DNA from: Anniella stebbinsi
Taxonomy: Eukaryota > Chordata > Lepidosauria > Squamata > Anniellidae
Assembly: GCA_029215795.1 (NCBI GenBank)
Contig: JARDYH010000006.1
Span: forward strand, 29,543,501 to 29,607,500
Direction: 5' to 3'
DNA: 64,000 bases
This document shows, one piece after another, positions 13,001 to 23,650 of this stretch. How positions within the stretch are numbered: position 1 is the stretch's first letter; every line of letters starts with the position of its first letter. The position numbers and the translations under genes are program-made. The notes below the pieces were generated by a model, which was given only the letters and a program-made list of their open reading frames with translations, did no database searches and was not told the DNA's origin.

Positions 13001-13203
13001 CATTTCCGTCCCCCAAGCCCCAGGTCTATAAACTTTGTTGGTCCTTCTCATGCCCAAAATGTATACTCTCCAATCAGTGAGCATCCTAAAATATTTTCCC
13101 TTTCAACAGGTTGCTAGAAGAGCTGCTGAATACGTTTAAGAGTAGCATGCAGTTACAGCTCACCTGCTTTCAAACTGCTTCTTCCACAATGGTGAAGACA
13201 TAA
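4043..13203 (+). CDS. EXOC2: EXOC2 (Sec5) 3' coding part, last five exons
   Basis: This is the C-terminal part of EXOC2/Sec5, a subunit of the octameric exocyst that tethers secretory vesicles to the plasma membrane and binds Ral GTPases (established family knowledge). Five exons (4043-4098, 4505-4627, 6658-6719, 10816-10875, 13110-13203) are flanked by AG/GT and join in one frame to about 131 codons. Recognisable stretches are [67 protein letters not shown] and [20 protein letters not shown], followed by the TMVKT C-terminus and TAA. The Ral-binding N-terminal domain lies outside the window to the left. The downstream neighbour is IRF4 in convergent orientation, as in mammals, which supports the assignment. 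Identification is from remembered family sequence, not a search. Confidence 0.95.
4505..4627 (+). CDS. EXOC2: EXOC2 coding exon (fourth from last)
   Basis: A 123-nt, 41-codon exon in phase 0 at both ends, with acceptor CCTGCAG and donor GTAATT. It encodes [19 protein letters not shown], then a stretch containing [20 protein letters not shown]. Most of it corresponds closely to mammalian EXOC2. The RIV segment, where the mammalian protein differs slightly, suggests normal divergence rather than decay. Confidence 0.94.
4628..6657 (+). other. EXOC2: EXOC2 intron
   Basis: Intron between two recognised exons. Contains a G13 run (4914-4926) and an L2-like 3' end ending in (AATA)n (about 5535-5610, +). 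The minus ORFs at 4583-5245 are not recognisable proteins. Confidence 0.8.
5535..5610 (+). mobile_element. L2-like LINE 3' terminus
   Basis: CCAGAGAGCTTTGGCTATGG followed by an AATA-rich tail, the same end as the copy at 552-1588 but on the + strand. Confidence 0.6.
6658..6719 (+). CDS. EXOC2: EXOC2 coding exon (third from last)
   Basis: A 62-nt exon with acceptor CCTTCAG and a strong donor GTAAGT. It encodes [20 protein letters not shown] plus two nucleotides of an asparagine codon completed by the next exon. The following intron (6720-10815) carries two opposed CR1-like LINE copies. Confidence 0.93.
6851..6911. repeat. 35-bp-offset tandem duplication
   Basis: A 25-base unit beginning GCATAAAGGGACCCTGAAGC occurs at 6851 and again at 6886, with a short spacer. 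Confidence 0.8.
6960..7600 (-). mobile_element. CR1-like LINE, RT C-terminus and 3' tail
   Basis: The minus ORF 7479-7177 encodes [58 protein letters not shown], a CR1-type RT C-terminal thumb region. The 3' tail reads through AGATGGATCCTTGGCC and GCTCTTATGTTCTT on the minus strand. The copy is truncated and sits antisense in an EXOC2 intron. Confidence 0.8.
8600..9460 (+). mobile_element. CR1-like LINE, RT C-terminus and 3' tail
   Basis: Reading 8637-9253 with frame breaks gives [39 protein letters not shown], then [20 protein letters not shown] and [15 protein letters not shown]. Its tail (GGACTAGATGGACCCTTGG ... CTTATGTTCTT) matches the opposed copy at 6960-7600. It carries stops and frameshifts, so it is not functional. 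Confidence 0.82.
10030..10105 (+). mobile_element. L2-like LINE 3' terminus
   Basis: CAGCCCAGAGAACTTCGACT and TAATAAATAAATGA correspond to the L2-like 3' end seen at 552. Confidence 0.6.
10816..10875 (+). CDS. EXOC2: EXOC2 coding exon (second from last)
   Basis: A 60-nt exon with acceptor TTGTTACAG and donor GTAAGT. One nucleotide completes the split Asn codon. It then encodes [19 protein letters not shown] and ends with two nucleotides of a Lys codon completed at 13110. Confidence 0.93.
11100..11400. mobile_element. repeat starting CAGGGGTCCCCAACCTTTTT, possibly hAT-like
   Basis: Shares words (GGGGTCCCCAA, GCCACAAA, AATGGCTGTCAT, TTTCCCAGAA, GTACAAGG) in reverse orientation with 24150-24600. 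The GGGGTCCCCAAC end is reminiscent of hAT-type non-autonomous elements, but the class is uncertain. Contains a 16-17-base poly-A run near 11240. Confidence 0.5.
13110..13203 (+). CDS. EXOC2: EXOC2 last coding exon, C-terminus and stop
   Basis: Acceptor TTTCAACAG leads into [20 protein letters not shown], then [10 protein letters not shown] and TAA at 13201-13203. The ending matches the conserved EXOC2 C-terminus. The exon continues into a 3' UTR of about 660 nt. Confidence 0.94.
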
Positions 13204-13549
13204 GGAAACTCTGAATCGTTATTATTTCAAGAAAAGGAAACAGTAAATCCATCATTCTTGATATTTGTATTCGTTCTATACATGCCATTGTATTGTACTT
13301 GCTGTTCAGCTTGCTGACAATTATATTTGTTTATTTGTATGAATTACGTCTCTTGAATCAGGATTCCAAACTAAAGCAGCTTCTTTACTTAGCCAACACT
13401 CTACGTTACTTACAGAAGGAATGTGGAACACAAGGTTTCTTTGTTGGGAGTATGTCATGAAAATATGCCGAATGACCCATTTCAAATGGAGTTTACCATA
13501 GTATATTTGCAATTGCTTGGCAAACTGGTTGAATGCATTACCCTACCAA

Positions 13550-13630
13550 ACAGTGAGGAGAATTTTACCACTCTCTTGTTTTTCCAGATTTCTACCCGAT
13601 ACAGAAATGTGGTAAAATTCTCCTTACTGT
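13550..13630 (+). other. long stem-loop in EXOC2 3' UTR
   Basis: Arm 13550-13571 pairs with 13609-13630: 22 bp with one G-U and otherwise perfect, including 16 perfect bp (13556-13571 with 13609-13624). The loop is 37 nt. Size and shape resemble a pre-miRNA-like hairpin, but no known miRNA is recognised. Confidence 0.8.
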
Positions 13631-13855
13631 ATAAGTTATTGGCTTACTGAGTGATGACATACATGCCACAGTCATCCTGTTTACACACCAGTAGACCTAT
13701 CTATATGATCCAGAAACACTACTTGCCAGTGACTTCTATGTGGCGATCTGTCTCAACCAGAAAGAACTTTGTATTGCGGCACAACACTTCTCAGTAGATA
13801 ACTATATTGATGCCTTGCAGAAGCTGACCAAAGCTCTTTCAAGATTTTACTGTCT

Positions 13856-13861
13856 AATAAA
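13856..13861 (+). terminator. EXOC2: EXOC2 poly(A) signal AATAAA
   Basis: Canonical AATAAA about 650 nt after the stop. It is followed within 10-30 nt by GT-rich sequence (GTGTGC, then AATGTGTGGG), as expected of a cleavage site with its downstream element. Exact cleavage position unknown. Confidence 0.7.
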
Positions 13862-13885
13862 TCTAAGTGTGCACTCATGCCTTAA

Positions 13886-16800
13886 TGTGTGGGAAATTAC
13901 ATTAGGGATGGGTGGTTGACCTACACACACTCACACTATTTTTCTGAGCTGCAAGATACATGGACAAAATATGAGGGGCTGAACTAGAGGTTGTTCATCT
14001 TGCACTGATGCAGACGTGTTACGTGTTACTTTCTTGCCTGGCATAAGCGCCTAGTATTCTAGTATAAGCGCCTTTTGCCCCTCCCCCTTTGCCTTTGACT
14101 CCACCCACCACTGGAATGCCCAATGGCTTCTCTGAAATTAAATTTGGACCTTAGGCTAAAAAAGGTTCCCCTCTCCTGCTTTAATAGGAGGGCTAGAACC
14201 AGGGGCCATCTTTCCCATCATCCTTTCCCTTTTCTCCCAATCTCAAAACGTAGCCATCTTAACCTCAAAAGCATTTTCCCCCCAAAGTTGTTCAAATTCT
14301 GTCGTGTTATGAAGGATTAGTTGTGAATGTTTATGTCATGATGCTCCAACATGAATTGTTTCCATGTGTGCTTTAGAATACTATAAACTTCTTGTCACTT
14401 GGAAAAATATGGCTAGTTCTTATAAAAACATTGATCTGGTTCAGATGATTATTGTGGGTTAAACAAGCCACAGTGGCTTTATTAAACCACAGCATGTGTC
14501 GGGTGCCATTTGCCTAATCACCCACCCAGACGCAGCTTCTTGTATTGTCCAAACCCAGGCTGCATGATTTGTTGGAGAGAAAACAACCCTCAAATAACCC
14601 AACAGCCCATGGGTCCATTTACTCCAAAGAGAAGGAAGCAGCAAATAAATTCTTAACATTAGCTTGACAACTTCCAAATAGACACATTGTTAGAGACTTG
14701 TAAAAATAATGTTCCTAACAAATATTAAGAAATGTTACAGTAGTTTGGATGGACTAATATATGTAAACATTTTGTAGCACACACACGAGCTTCATTTGCA
14801 AACAGACATTTTCATTTCTGGTTGTTTAAAAATATAAATCAGGATTGTACTAATTCCCCATTCATATAGTTCCCTCTATATTTACATGTTTTTTAATAGT
14901 TTTCAGCCTTTCCAGATATTGGATCCACAGCTAGCCTCAACCTGCTACATGGCACTAATGATTTGAGAACTAGCCAGGTCCATTTGGAATTGGGTTGACA
15001 ATTCGAAACCTCCCCCTATAAAATATGCAAAATAACTTTATTGCAAGCATAGTTTGGACCCCATCATGCTGTCCTTGACATAATTGAGAGTGCACCATAA
15101 TCTAGACATCACCACTCTCCGCCACTTAGCCACCCCCAAATTCCAGTCGTCTGCCTTGCTCCCCCACTTCTGGCAGCAGCAAGGAAGTCTTACTGGTGCT
15201 ACTAGAATGCTGCAGCAGAGACACTTGTGTAGCAACATTCTGGCAGGTACCAGGGAGAAGAGAGTCCCCCTGCTTGCTGCTGGTGTGCCCTCCCCCACCT
15301 AGGGTAACCATATTTTGGAAACCAAAAAGGAGGACAGCATGGCCGGCCCTCAAGGAGGCGTGCCCACCCAACGTGGCCAGCCCCCAAAGGGGCATGGCCA
15401 TCCTGACATGTCTGGCCCCCAAGAGGGTATGGCTTTGGTCACATGTTGTACCGCTCACAATTAAGACAAACCTGTTCTACATGATATCTTAATGTTAAAC
15501 TCCCTGAAATAAAGAACAAGTGAGACATTCAATATATCTGGAATTAACTTCCACTTTTACAGCTTTTGCTGTACTTAGAAGCTTTTGCTATACTATATGT
15601 GGTACAGTCTCCCCTTCCTTCAAAAATCTTTTCTTAATGCAAATTCTTCACTGGATGACCATAGTCTCACATTTCCTTACATTTAACACTCTTTCCTTAT
15701 CACCTTTCTCATGGCCATTTTAAGTCAGGATCCATTCTCATAGATTCAGCAAACTGCTCCCACTGAAAAAATGAAGCAATTGACAATCTAGTACAACAAA
15801 CTAGCAAACTAGCATTCAGAAAGAGTATAAAATACTATTACGCTGCAAAAATTAGCCATGGAACGAAATAGACTAAAAGATTGTTGCAGTCACTTCTCAC
15901 TAGCACCTCTTAGCTTGTTTCAACTTCTGGTTTATCAATGAGAAACTATCACAAGTTTCTAGAAACTAGATAAGGATCTTTCCCTCCTTTTATCCAAATG
16001 TCTCCTGAATTTACACTGCCTCAGTGTGCAGAGAACAGAAATCCCAATCAGGGACCCAAAGAAAACTGCCCAAAGAAACCTCAAAAATTAAGTGCCATTG
16101 ATTTCAATGAAGCTTACTCACACATAAATGAATATAGGATTGCAGCTTTAAATGAAGGTACTTACAGGGCAATTAGCATTTTATTGCTGTTCATGATAAA
16201 TCTTCACTGTGATAGAATACATGTCTACTCAGAAGTCCCATTGACTGCAACAGGTCCTGCAATACCAAAGTGTTAACATAAACATAATTACAAATACAAA
16301 ACAGGATCATTGACAGAGGACAGGGGAAGTTGTTAGGAGGGGTTGGTTTCTGCAATTGTGGAGCAGGTTGTCAGTCACAAAAAAGATGAACAGAACTGGC
16401 GAGTCTTCAGGGTGCCACAAGGCATTTTGTGGCTTTTGAACACAAAAGAACAAGAGTACCTCTGCTTCTTCACATCTGTTCACCTCTCGCTGCAAGCCCC
16501 TTCTGTCAAGAAGGACTATGCACCCACCAGAGCCTGGCCTCATGGATCATGCTTTCAGAGCATAGGAGATCCAGACACACTCAAACAACCCAAGCCAAGC
16601 CACACTATGCGCTCACATATTACCTTGTCCCCTAGTCCAGATATTGCTGCTCACATCCCTTTTGGGTAGCAAACCTGGGCCAGCTTGGAAGGAGCAACAG
16701 GTGAGGAAGGCCTCTGGCAGGCCATTGAACATGTCAGCAGCCAGTGTACCTGCTCACCCCTTGCAAGCAGCCTCTATGATGGCAAAATGCAGTGTTTGGC

Positions 16801-17415
16801 TGCTGGGCACCTCTCTCTGCCCAGTCAGGCACCAGCTTACAATGGTATCGTTAAGCAGTTTTGGATGGTTGGACATAATGGTCCTACAGCCCCCTTTATA
16901 TCTTAAAATGCATCACTTCACTTCCATATTGCACAGCTGCTACATTTCTGAAGTTAAAGCAATAATAATGATAATAATGGCAACCCTGTTAATTTATTTA
17001 TGTTTCCATATATGTGCAGTTTCACATTTTAAACTCACTTAAGATGCAACCTTATGCATATTGAAACAGAAAAAAGTCCTACAATTCTCAGCATACCCCA
17101 GCCAGCCATGTTGGATACTGTCCCATGTCTGTCATTCTGCTTTTCTTTCTTTCCCCACCCAAGGTGGCTGTGTGTCCTACTTTACAAAGACAGTCCTCTT
17201 ATTATTTGAAGGCACCCTCTGTTTGAAGGGCAGTTTAGTCTGCCTTGAAAGACAACCCTAAGAAAGGAGAGCAGACGGGGCCTTGAAGTTGCCGGTCAAC
17301 AGTTTCCACCTGGACAGCAGACTGAGCAGGCACACAGATCACCTGATTACCATATTATAATAACTGTAAATGAAAGATAGATTGTATTTCTATTTAAATG
17401 ATAATTATTTCTACA

Positions 17416-17452
<37 letters not shown>

Positions 17453-17850
17453 GCAAAGATGCACATTTTATGCAGGTGTGTCCTTTTTTGGTGCTGTGTA
17501 AATGACCATCTCATCACACATACCCCATTATATGTTAATTTGTTTGGTGTTTATATCCTATCCTACCGTTCTGCACTAATAAAAGCATTGTGCCAGCTGG
17601 CAATGGTAAAATTACGATATAAAAATAAAAGCAAATCATGAAAATGTAAAAGCAGATAATGCTGCAGGTCCTGTACACATTTACCTGGGAATACGTTCCA
17701 TTGAACTCAAAACTTAAACTCAATGAGGCTTGCTTCTCAGTAGATACATCTAGGATTGTACTGTAAAAATAGCAGCTATAAATTAAAAGTGCCAGTGTAA
17801 CAATAATTAGCCTAGTAGACTCAAGGCCTAATTAAATAGAAAAGACTTTG
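13886..17850. other. intergenic, repeat-derived, no gene seen
   Basis: Contains a possible DNA-element remnant with TAGGGTAACCATATTTTGG at its edge (about 15300-15430), short palindromic AAGTCCCATT-type copies (about 16085-16260 and 17660-17760) and a (GT)n run (17419-17449). ORFs here have no recognisable domains, and some overlap on opposite strands, as expected by chance. Confidence 0.6.
17419..17449. repeat. (GT)n microsatellite
   Basis: About 15 uninterrupted GT units. The small ORF through it (MCVCVCVCV...) is an artefact. Confidence 0.9.
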
Positions 17851-17879
17851 CATATTCAGGTTCTCATTATTGTTATCTC

Positions 17880-18800
17880 TGATCCCATCCACTTTATCTG
17901 CTTTTTCTCCTCCAATAATAATACACCTACGGCATCAACATAAAACACCAACATCTTTCTATACATCGATGACATCAAAATCTGTGCTTCGACATTGACG
18001 CAGATAAAAGCCCTCCTGAAAATCACTGAAGAGCTGATGACAGACATGAAAATGGAATTTGGGATAGGAAAATGCAAGATGCTACACATAGAAAGAGGAA
18101 AATGGAAAGAAGAAGAAACAGAAGAAACACTAAATAACAAAATATTAGATAACATGGAAGAAAATGAAATGTACAAATAGAATTCTAACAAAGCAGGAAA
18201 ATCAACCACTCCACAGTAAAAACTCAACAAAGAATGCACCTATAAAATGCACCTATCACAAATCCTAAAATCCAACCTCAACTCTAAAAACATTTTCAAA
18301 GCAATTCCCATCCTCACATAGTCATTCAGAATCACACACTGGTCACACACTGAACTCGAAATAAACAGACTCAATCACACTGAACTCACGAACACCGCAT
18401 GCTCCATCCCAACTCATGCATTGAAAGAATAACAATCAGGAAAGAAGGAGGAAGAAGTCTGCTGGACATTAACACAATTCATGCTAAACAGATAAAATCA
18501 CTCAGAAAATTCTTCCACACTAAAAACACCCCCATTCATAAAGCTCTAGAAATAGCAGATAAAACTACACCCCACTCAACCTAGCCCTACAAAACAAAGA
18601 TCAAACATGACCACTCACACTCGCATGGAAAAAAGAAAAATGGGCACAACAAGCACTCCATGGGAAGCACTACAACATAATACAGAATCCACAAATAAAC
18701 AAATAACAATCGTATAAATGGCTTAGGAAAGGCAAGTTATTCCCTGAAACAGAAGGATGCCTAATAGCCCTACAGGATCAAGTCATATCAGCCAAGAACT
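17880..18800 (+). mobile_element. R4-like LINE fragment, RT C-terminal part
   Basis: Frames give MTDMKMEFGIGKCKMLHIER (17995-18180), IERITIRKEGGRSLLDINTI and KSLRKFFHTKNTPIHKALEI (18399-18584), and GCLIALQDQVISAKN near 18748-18800. The MEFGIGKC, KEGGR-LLDI and QDQVI order is typical of the R4/Dong-type LINE RT and C-terminal region (family knowledge; no search done). Multiple stops; inactive. Confidence 0.65.
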
Positions 18801-19329
18801 AGAGTAGTTCCAGGTTGTGATAATTAAACTGGTTTAGAACTTGTTTGGGGGTTTACATGAAGCATCTTATCATAAAGGTTAAGAAGGTCACTTGCCTTTT
18901 ACCTTAGCTTTTACAAAAAATAAGTGACAGTTGCTGAATGACTCCTTAGGTTTTTCCCCCTTTTTGATGTCTTTTGGTAGCCAGTTATGAAGAACAATTC
19001 CTGATTGGTTGGGGCAATTAATAGTGGGGAGAGATGACAAGAAGGCCGAATGGAGACATGAAGTCTATATTTTTCTGGTTCTCAAACAGCTGGTTTTTGG
19101 GAATATTATTCATCATACCTTGTTGTGCGGTTACTCTTCCATGTGGGCTTTTACATTGTTGTTGAGGCAAGCCACATGAAATATTACTTGAGGGGATATT
19201 TCTTTAACTGGCTGATTGTCATTCTTGAACTGGCTACTTGTACAAGAACATCATGAGAGGAGCTGGTTTGGAGCCTATCAGGAGTAGTGTACATGTTAAG
19301 GGCCGCACAGTAGTTTTTGTGTGGTTTGT

Positions 19330-20400
19330 TATTTATTGATTTGACAATATTTAAGAATCACTTATATTAAAGAAATTTCTAAGTCATGTACAAAACCGAG
19401 TCTTCATACAGAGGACAAGATTATCTTCCTGGGAATGCCTGTTGGGGGAAAAAGTCAGTTTTCAGCAGGTGTTGAAAACCCAGAAAGTTGGCACCGGCCT
19501 GATTTGTAATGGTAGAGAGTTCCTGAAAGTGGGTGCTAAGACACTCACGGCCCTATTCCAAGCCATTGCTGATACTAAAGGCCCTATTCTGAGAGCGGGT
19601 GCTACGACACTAAAGGCCCTATTCCAAATCATGTTGGACCCAGCCTCCGAACTCTTGGGTACCACCTGGATGGTATCTGCTGATGAGTGCAACAGGCTAG
19701 CAGGGGATCAAGTGATCTCTTAAGCACCCTGGTCCTGAGTTGTTTAGGGTACCAAAACAGGTACCAAAACTTTTACACCTGGCCCAGCAGCATATAGGCA
19801 GCCAGTGCAGTTCTCTCCACACAGGTGTTATGCTGGCAATGAGCTGCTCCCATTACCAGCCTGGCTGCAGCACTGTGTACCAACTGCAACAACCACAACA
19901 AACTTAAAGGCAGCTCCATATAAAGCGCATCAGAGTAATGCAGTCTTGGGGTTACGAATGCTTGGGCTACGGTGGTCAAGCTATCCCTAGCCAAGGCCAG
20001 ATCTACACCAAGCAGGATAAAACACTTTGAAAACGTTTTGAAAACTGTATATGGAGAGTGTCCTGGGCCCCAACAGTTGTCAAAACTGTTATAAACCATT
20101 TTAAAGCAGTAGTGTAGATCCTGCCCAGGAATGGCCATAATTGTCTTACTTGAGGAGCTGATAAAAGACACTCCGAGCCATTGACAACACGTGTAATCAA
20201 TCATTGACAATGTTAGATCAACGTGCACCCCCAGACTATGCACCTGTTCCTTCAGGGGACTCTAACCCCTTCCAGAGCAGGCAACCGACCCAGTTCCCAG
20301 ATATGGGAGTCACTACACTAGAGAGCCTCCTTCTTGCCAGGATTTTGAGTCCATTTATAGGCCCTCATCCAGCCCACTACTTACAAAGTCTCCACTGATT
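19330..20400 (-). mobile_element. L2-like LINE fragment with a nested element
   Basis: Minus-strand homology to L2-like RT end (ARDSLTTVAQAFVTPRLHYS, DALYMELPLSLLWLLQLVHS) and 3' UTR. It is interrupted at about 19993-20130 by a GATCTACAC-type palindromic element. Degenerate. Confidence 0.65.
19993..20130. mobile_element. GATCTACAC-type inverted-repeat element
   Basis: Starts AAGGCCAGATCTACACC and ends AGTGTAGATCCTGCCC, with ATAAACCATTTTAAAGCAGT inside, shared with 41371-41488. It is nested in an L2-like copy. Confidence 0.6.
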
Positions 20401-22960
20401 CAGATACTATAGAGAATTGGGTGTCATCAGTGTACTGAAGGCACCTCGCTGCAAATCCCTTAATGACTCCTTGTATATTGTAATTATTATATAAATAGGG
20501 TGTCCACATGCCCTATTTTACACAGGGGTTCTCTCTTTGAAGGGCTGAAAGGTCACCTGGTTTCAGTCTTCCCCTCTATAGTGAAATGTATTGTTTTTAA
20601 TGCTAGTTTATTTTCTATTTAATAATTACTCCTAACTTTGCACATACATATAAATTAACATATGCATTTTTTTGCAAATTTATGTCCCCTTTTGTCCATT
20701 TTTGTAGGTGGGGGAAGCATTTCCTCTTTTGGGAGGTGATTTGTAAATATGTGGCCACTCTATATGTAATGTAAAGAGGAGGTTATGGAGTACAAAACCT
20801 GAAAAAGTTCCTCAACCTCCTGAGGCCTTTGGAAGATCCTTTTGATGCAAATCGAGAACTCTTGTACCCTTTTGACCATTGACAAAAGTGGGTTGTCTCT
20901 AATAGAACTCAAGAGTTTGCTGATAAGAAGCGTTCTCACACAATTTATATGAAAGCTAGCTCAGAATTTTTATTTTTATTTTTAAAAAAGGTGTCATTCC
21001 AGGAAACCCATTTCTGTGAAAGACTAGCCGTGACCCATTCCAGTACATTGAAAGACATGAAGAAGAAAAAGGTCAGTTGCCATCTGACAAGATATATGAA
21101 GCTGCGTAGTGCTGAGGCACTGAATGTGAATGTTGTTTTCCTGTCTGTAGGTGTATGGTTGACCAAGTTCACATGATCACGGTTGACCAAGATCACCGTG
21201 CGTGCCGGTCGCGAGCCACCTAATTAGCATAATTACCCTTGCGGGGTACGGGTTGTTGTGACGTCCGAACCTGGCACGGGTGAGTACTTGGGGTGGTTCT
21301 CTCCACTAGCCAAACAATGGTAACAGAGAGAAGAAGGTGCAGTAGAGGTCACTGCCTATCTCCTCCATGGTGTCTGGCAAGCAAGTGATATTGCTGCGGG
21401 GAAAGAGGAGGGAGAGCAATAGCGTCTGGTGGGCAGTGGTGATGAGAAGGCCGACTCGCTGAGGGAGGGGGCCTTGCCCAAGCGCCCTCAAGAACCTGGA
21501 GCCAGAACACTGCAGAAAGAGATGCAAGGGTGTGAGCAGGCTCAGAGAGATTCACGTTGGGCTCTGGGCTGAACAAAGCGATATGCAGTGTGTCAGGGCT
21601 GTGCTAGTTCCAAGCCCCACATCCTAAGAGCTAGGGCTGCCCGGGATCCCTGAAGAAGCCCTGCTCCCTTTCAGAAATGACATGTTCTTGTTTGGGCTCC
21701 TTGAAAGGCCTCTGGTATCCCCAGTGCAGACTGTGGGAAGGGCCACAGTAACAAGGCAGGTGGCACTTGCGTGGCCTCCACCGCAGCTACGAGGCAGGCA
21801 AACAGTGGAGGCTTCACACCTTGGGGAGCTCCTTTAGAGTTCTGACTGAAACCCGGAGTGGATCCACACACGCACACCCCACTGACATAGGAGCCATCAG
21901 CCCCCACTGTTTGCCTCTCCTGTAGCTGAGATGGAGGTCGCGCAGGCTCCACCTTTCCAATCTGCTTAAGCGTCAGCCTTTGCCACAATCATGTGCCAGA
22001 GGACTTCAAAGGAATGTGGGTCTTGGTTTTGTGTTTTGAAACACGACACCCCAAAACAGGAAGGGAGAGTGATACTGTTTTCTTGGGACGGGGGGAGATT
22101 TGGGTTTGGTGTGAAGAAGAGCTCGTTCAGTGGTTCGATGGTTAGCCATTCTTTGCTGCTTTCTTCTCAAAGGGGAACTCTCTTCAATGCAAGCATTAAA
22201 CCAATAGCTTTGCTTTGACAAGCGGACAGATGCTGCTCTTGGGCTTTGGTTCCTAAAGGAACTACATCATATCAGAATTTGGGGCCAAATACCAATCCAG
22301 AATGAGCAGGTTCTCCTTCTAGTCCATGTTTGACTTCTTGCTTATTTATACAACCACCCCAGTGACATTGGCGCCACCAGCCTCCGCTGCCTGCAAGCTG
22401 AGGTGGGAGAGAGGATAATATAGTCAGCCCTGAAGCCTCTCCAAGAACTTTGGGGTCTCCAGTTTTAGACAAGTGGTCCCCATTGCTCAGTGACCCCACA
22501 AACCCTTCACCTTTCTATCAACTGGTTGCCTCAACAGGTCTTATCCAGTGAGCATCGCTTTCTCTCCAAAGAGTTGGCATGTGAACAAAACCCCAGACAG
22601 AATAAAGTTGCAGTGAGTAATTGTAGTATTCAAGAATCATTATAACAGATGATAATATCTCCATTCTTTGAGAAGGTGCAAGAAGCACAGTGAGTGGGAA
22701 ACGGTGACGATGTTCACTTCACCTAACTGGCAGAGCTGCACCGAACCAGGGAGAGGTGCTCTTTAAAAGGGCTGCAGCCATGCCCCGAACACTGCAGCTG
22801 CTCAAGGCCCAGGCATTTAGGTGGGGCTTAAACTCACAGAAGCCACAAAGCCAAAATCCTCGGCAGCAGCTGTGGGGGTATTACAACTACTGACTACTTT
22901 CACAGCAAGTTAATATTCTCTTGCTGTGGCTCAACACTGAATGGCTTTGTTTGTTTCTCA
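20401..22960. other. intergenic with GC-richer unassigned block
   Basis: No gene recognised. The 21180-21320 patch is CpG-bearing (CGTGCGTGCCGGTCGCGAGC, GACGTCC) in otherwise CpG-poor DNA. At 21860-21935 and 22350-22420 there are two diverged copies of one sequence (CCA[C/G]TGACAT..GG.GCCA.CAGCC), suggesting an unrecognised repeat. The ORF 21988-21671 (-) has no known domain. Confidence 0.5.
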
Positions 22961-22964
22961 TTCA

Positions 22965-23215
22965 TTCATTTAAATTGACACCTGGCATTTCAGTACAATA
23001 TCCAAAGCACCATAAAGGCATAAAAAGAAGCTGACAACAGCAGATCTACAAAAGCACTATAAAAATAATAAAGTAATCCAAGTAAAACGGAGCAACAAAA
23101 GTTTAAGAGCCTGGGAAAATAAAAGGCTTTTACCTGATACCAGGAAGACATCAGATAATTCCAAAGCGGTGACAACAATGAAAAGGCCCTGTGCTCGATA
23201 ACCATCCATCACACC
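22965..23215 (-). mobile_element. L2-like LINE 3' UTR fragment
   Basis: Follows the order of the L2-like end at 552-960: AATAAAAGGCTTTTACCTG, then AATTCCAAAGCGGTGACAAC and AAAAGGCCCTGTGCTCG. Diverged. Confidence 0.55.
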
Positions 23216-23436
23216 TCAGATGTTCTGTCATTCATGCCAGCCTATAACTATTCAAGAATTTGGTTGCAACATGCCACCATTGCCTTTCCCCCAGTTACCT
23301 TCTGGACATCTACTTAGTACTTAGCATGGTATGAAATCAGTGCCAGAGCTGTGTTGGGCCAGTCCTGTTGGACCAGTTTGGCCATGTAAAAACACCCTGA
23401 GCAAAGCTAGTTTAATGCCTCTTTTTGGCATATCGG

Positions 23437-23650
23437 GAGATCATTGTGGTGTAGTGGTGAGAGTGTTGGACTGGGATTTGGTGATCCAGGTTCTAGTCCA
23501 CACTCAGCCATGAAGCTCACTGGGTGATTTTGGAGCACAGGTTATCTTGAGGATAAAATGGAGAGGATGACTGTATGAGCCTCATTGGGTTCCTTGCAAG
23601 ACGGTAAAAGTGGGAATAATAATAATAAATAAATAATAATAATATAATAA
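23437..23650 (+). mobile_element. tRNA-derived SINE
   Basis: The 5' part carries Pol III A-box-like TGGTGTAGTGGTGAGAGT and B-box-like GGTTCTAGTCC about 35 nt apart, then ACTCAGCCATGAAGCTCACT and an AATAATAATAAATAAATAA tail. The arrangement is that of squamate tRNA-derived SINEs (Sauria/Squam type by general knowledge). Subfamily not determined. Confidence 0.75.

Larger units (their letters stand above)
13204..13885 (+). other. EXOC2: EXOC2 3' UTR (putative)
   Basis: Sequence after the EXOC2 stop, apparently free of the interspersed repeats that fill the neighbouring DNA, running to AATAAA at 13856. It contains a strong hairpin (13550-13630). Two short ORFs, at 13321-13512 (-) and 13423-13650 (+), look like chance. 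The UTR end is inferred from the poly(A) signal. Confidence 0.65.
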
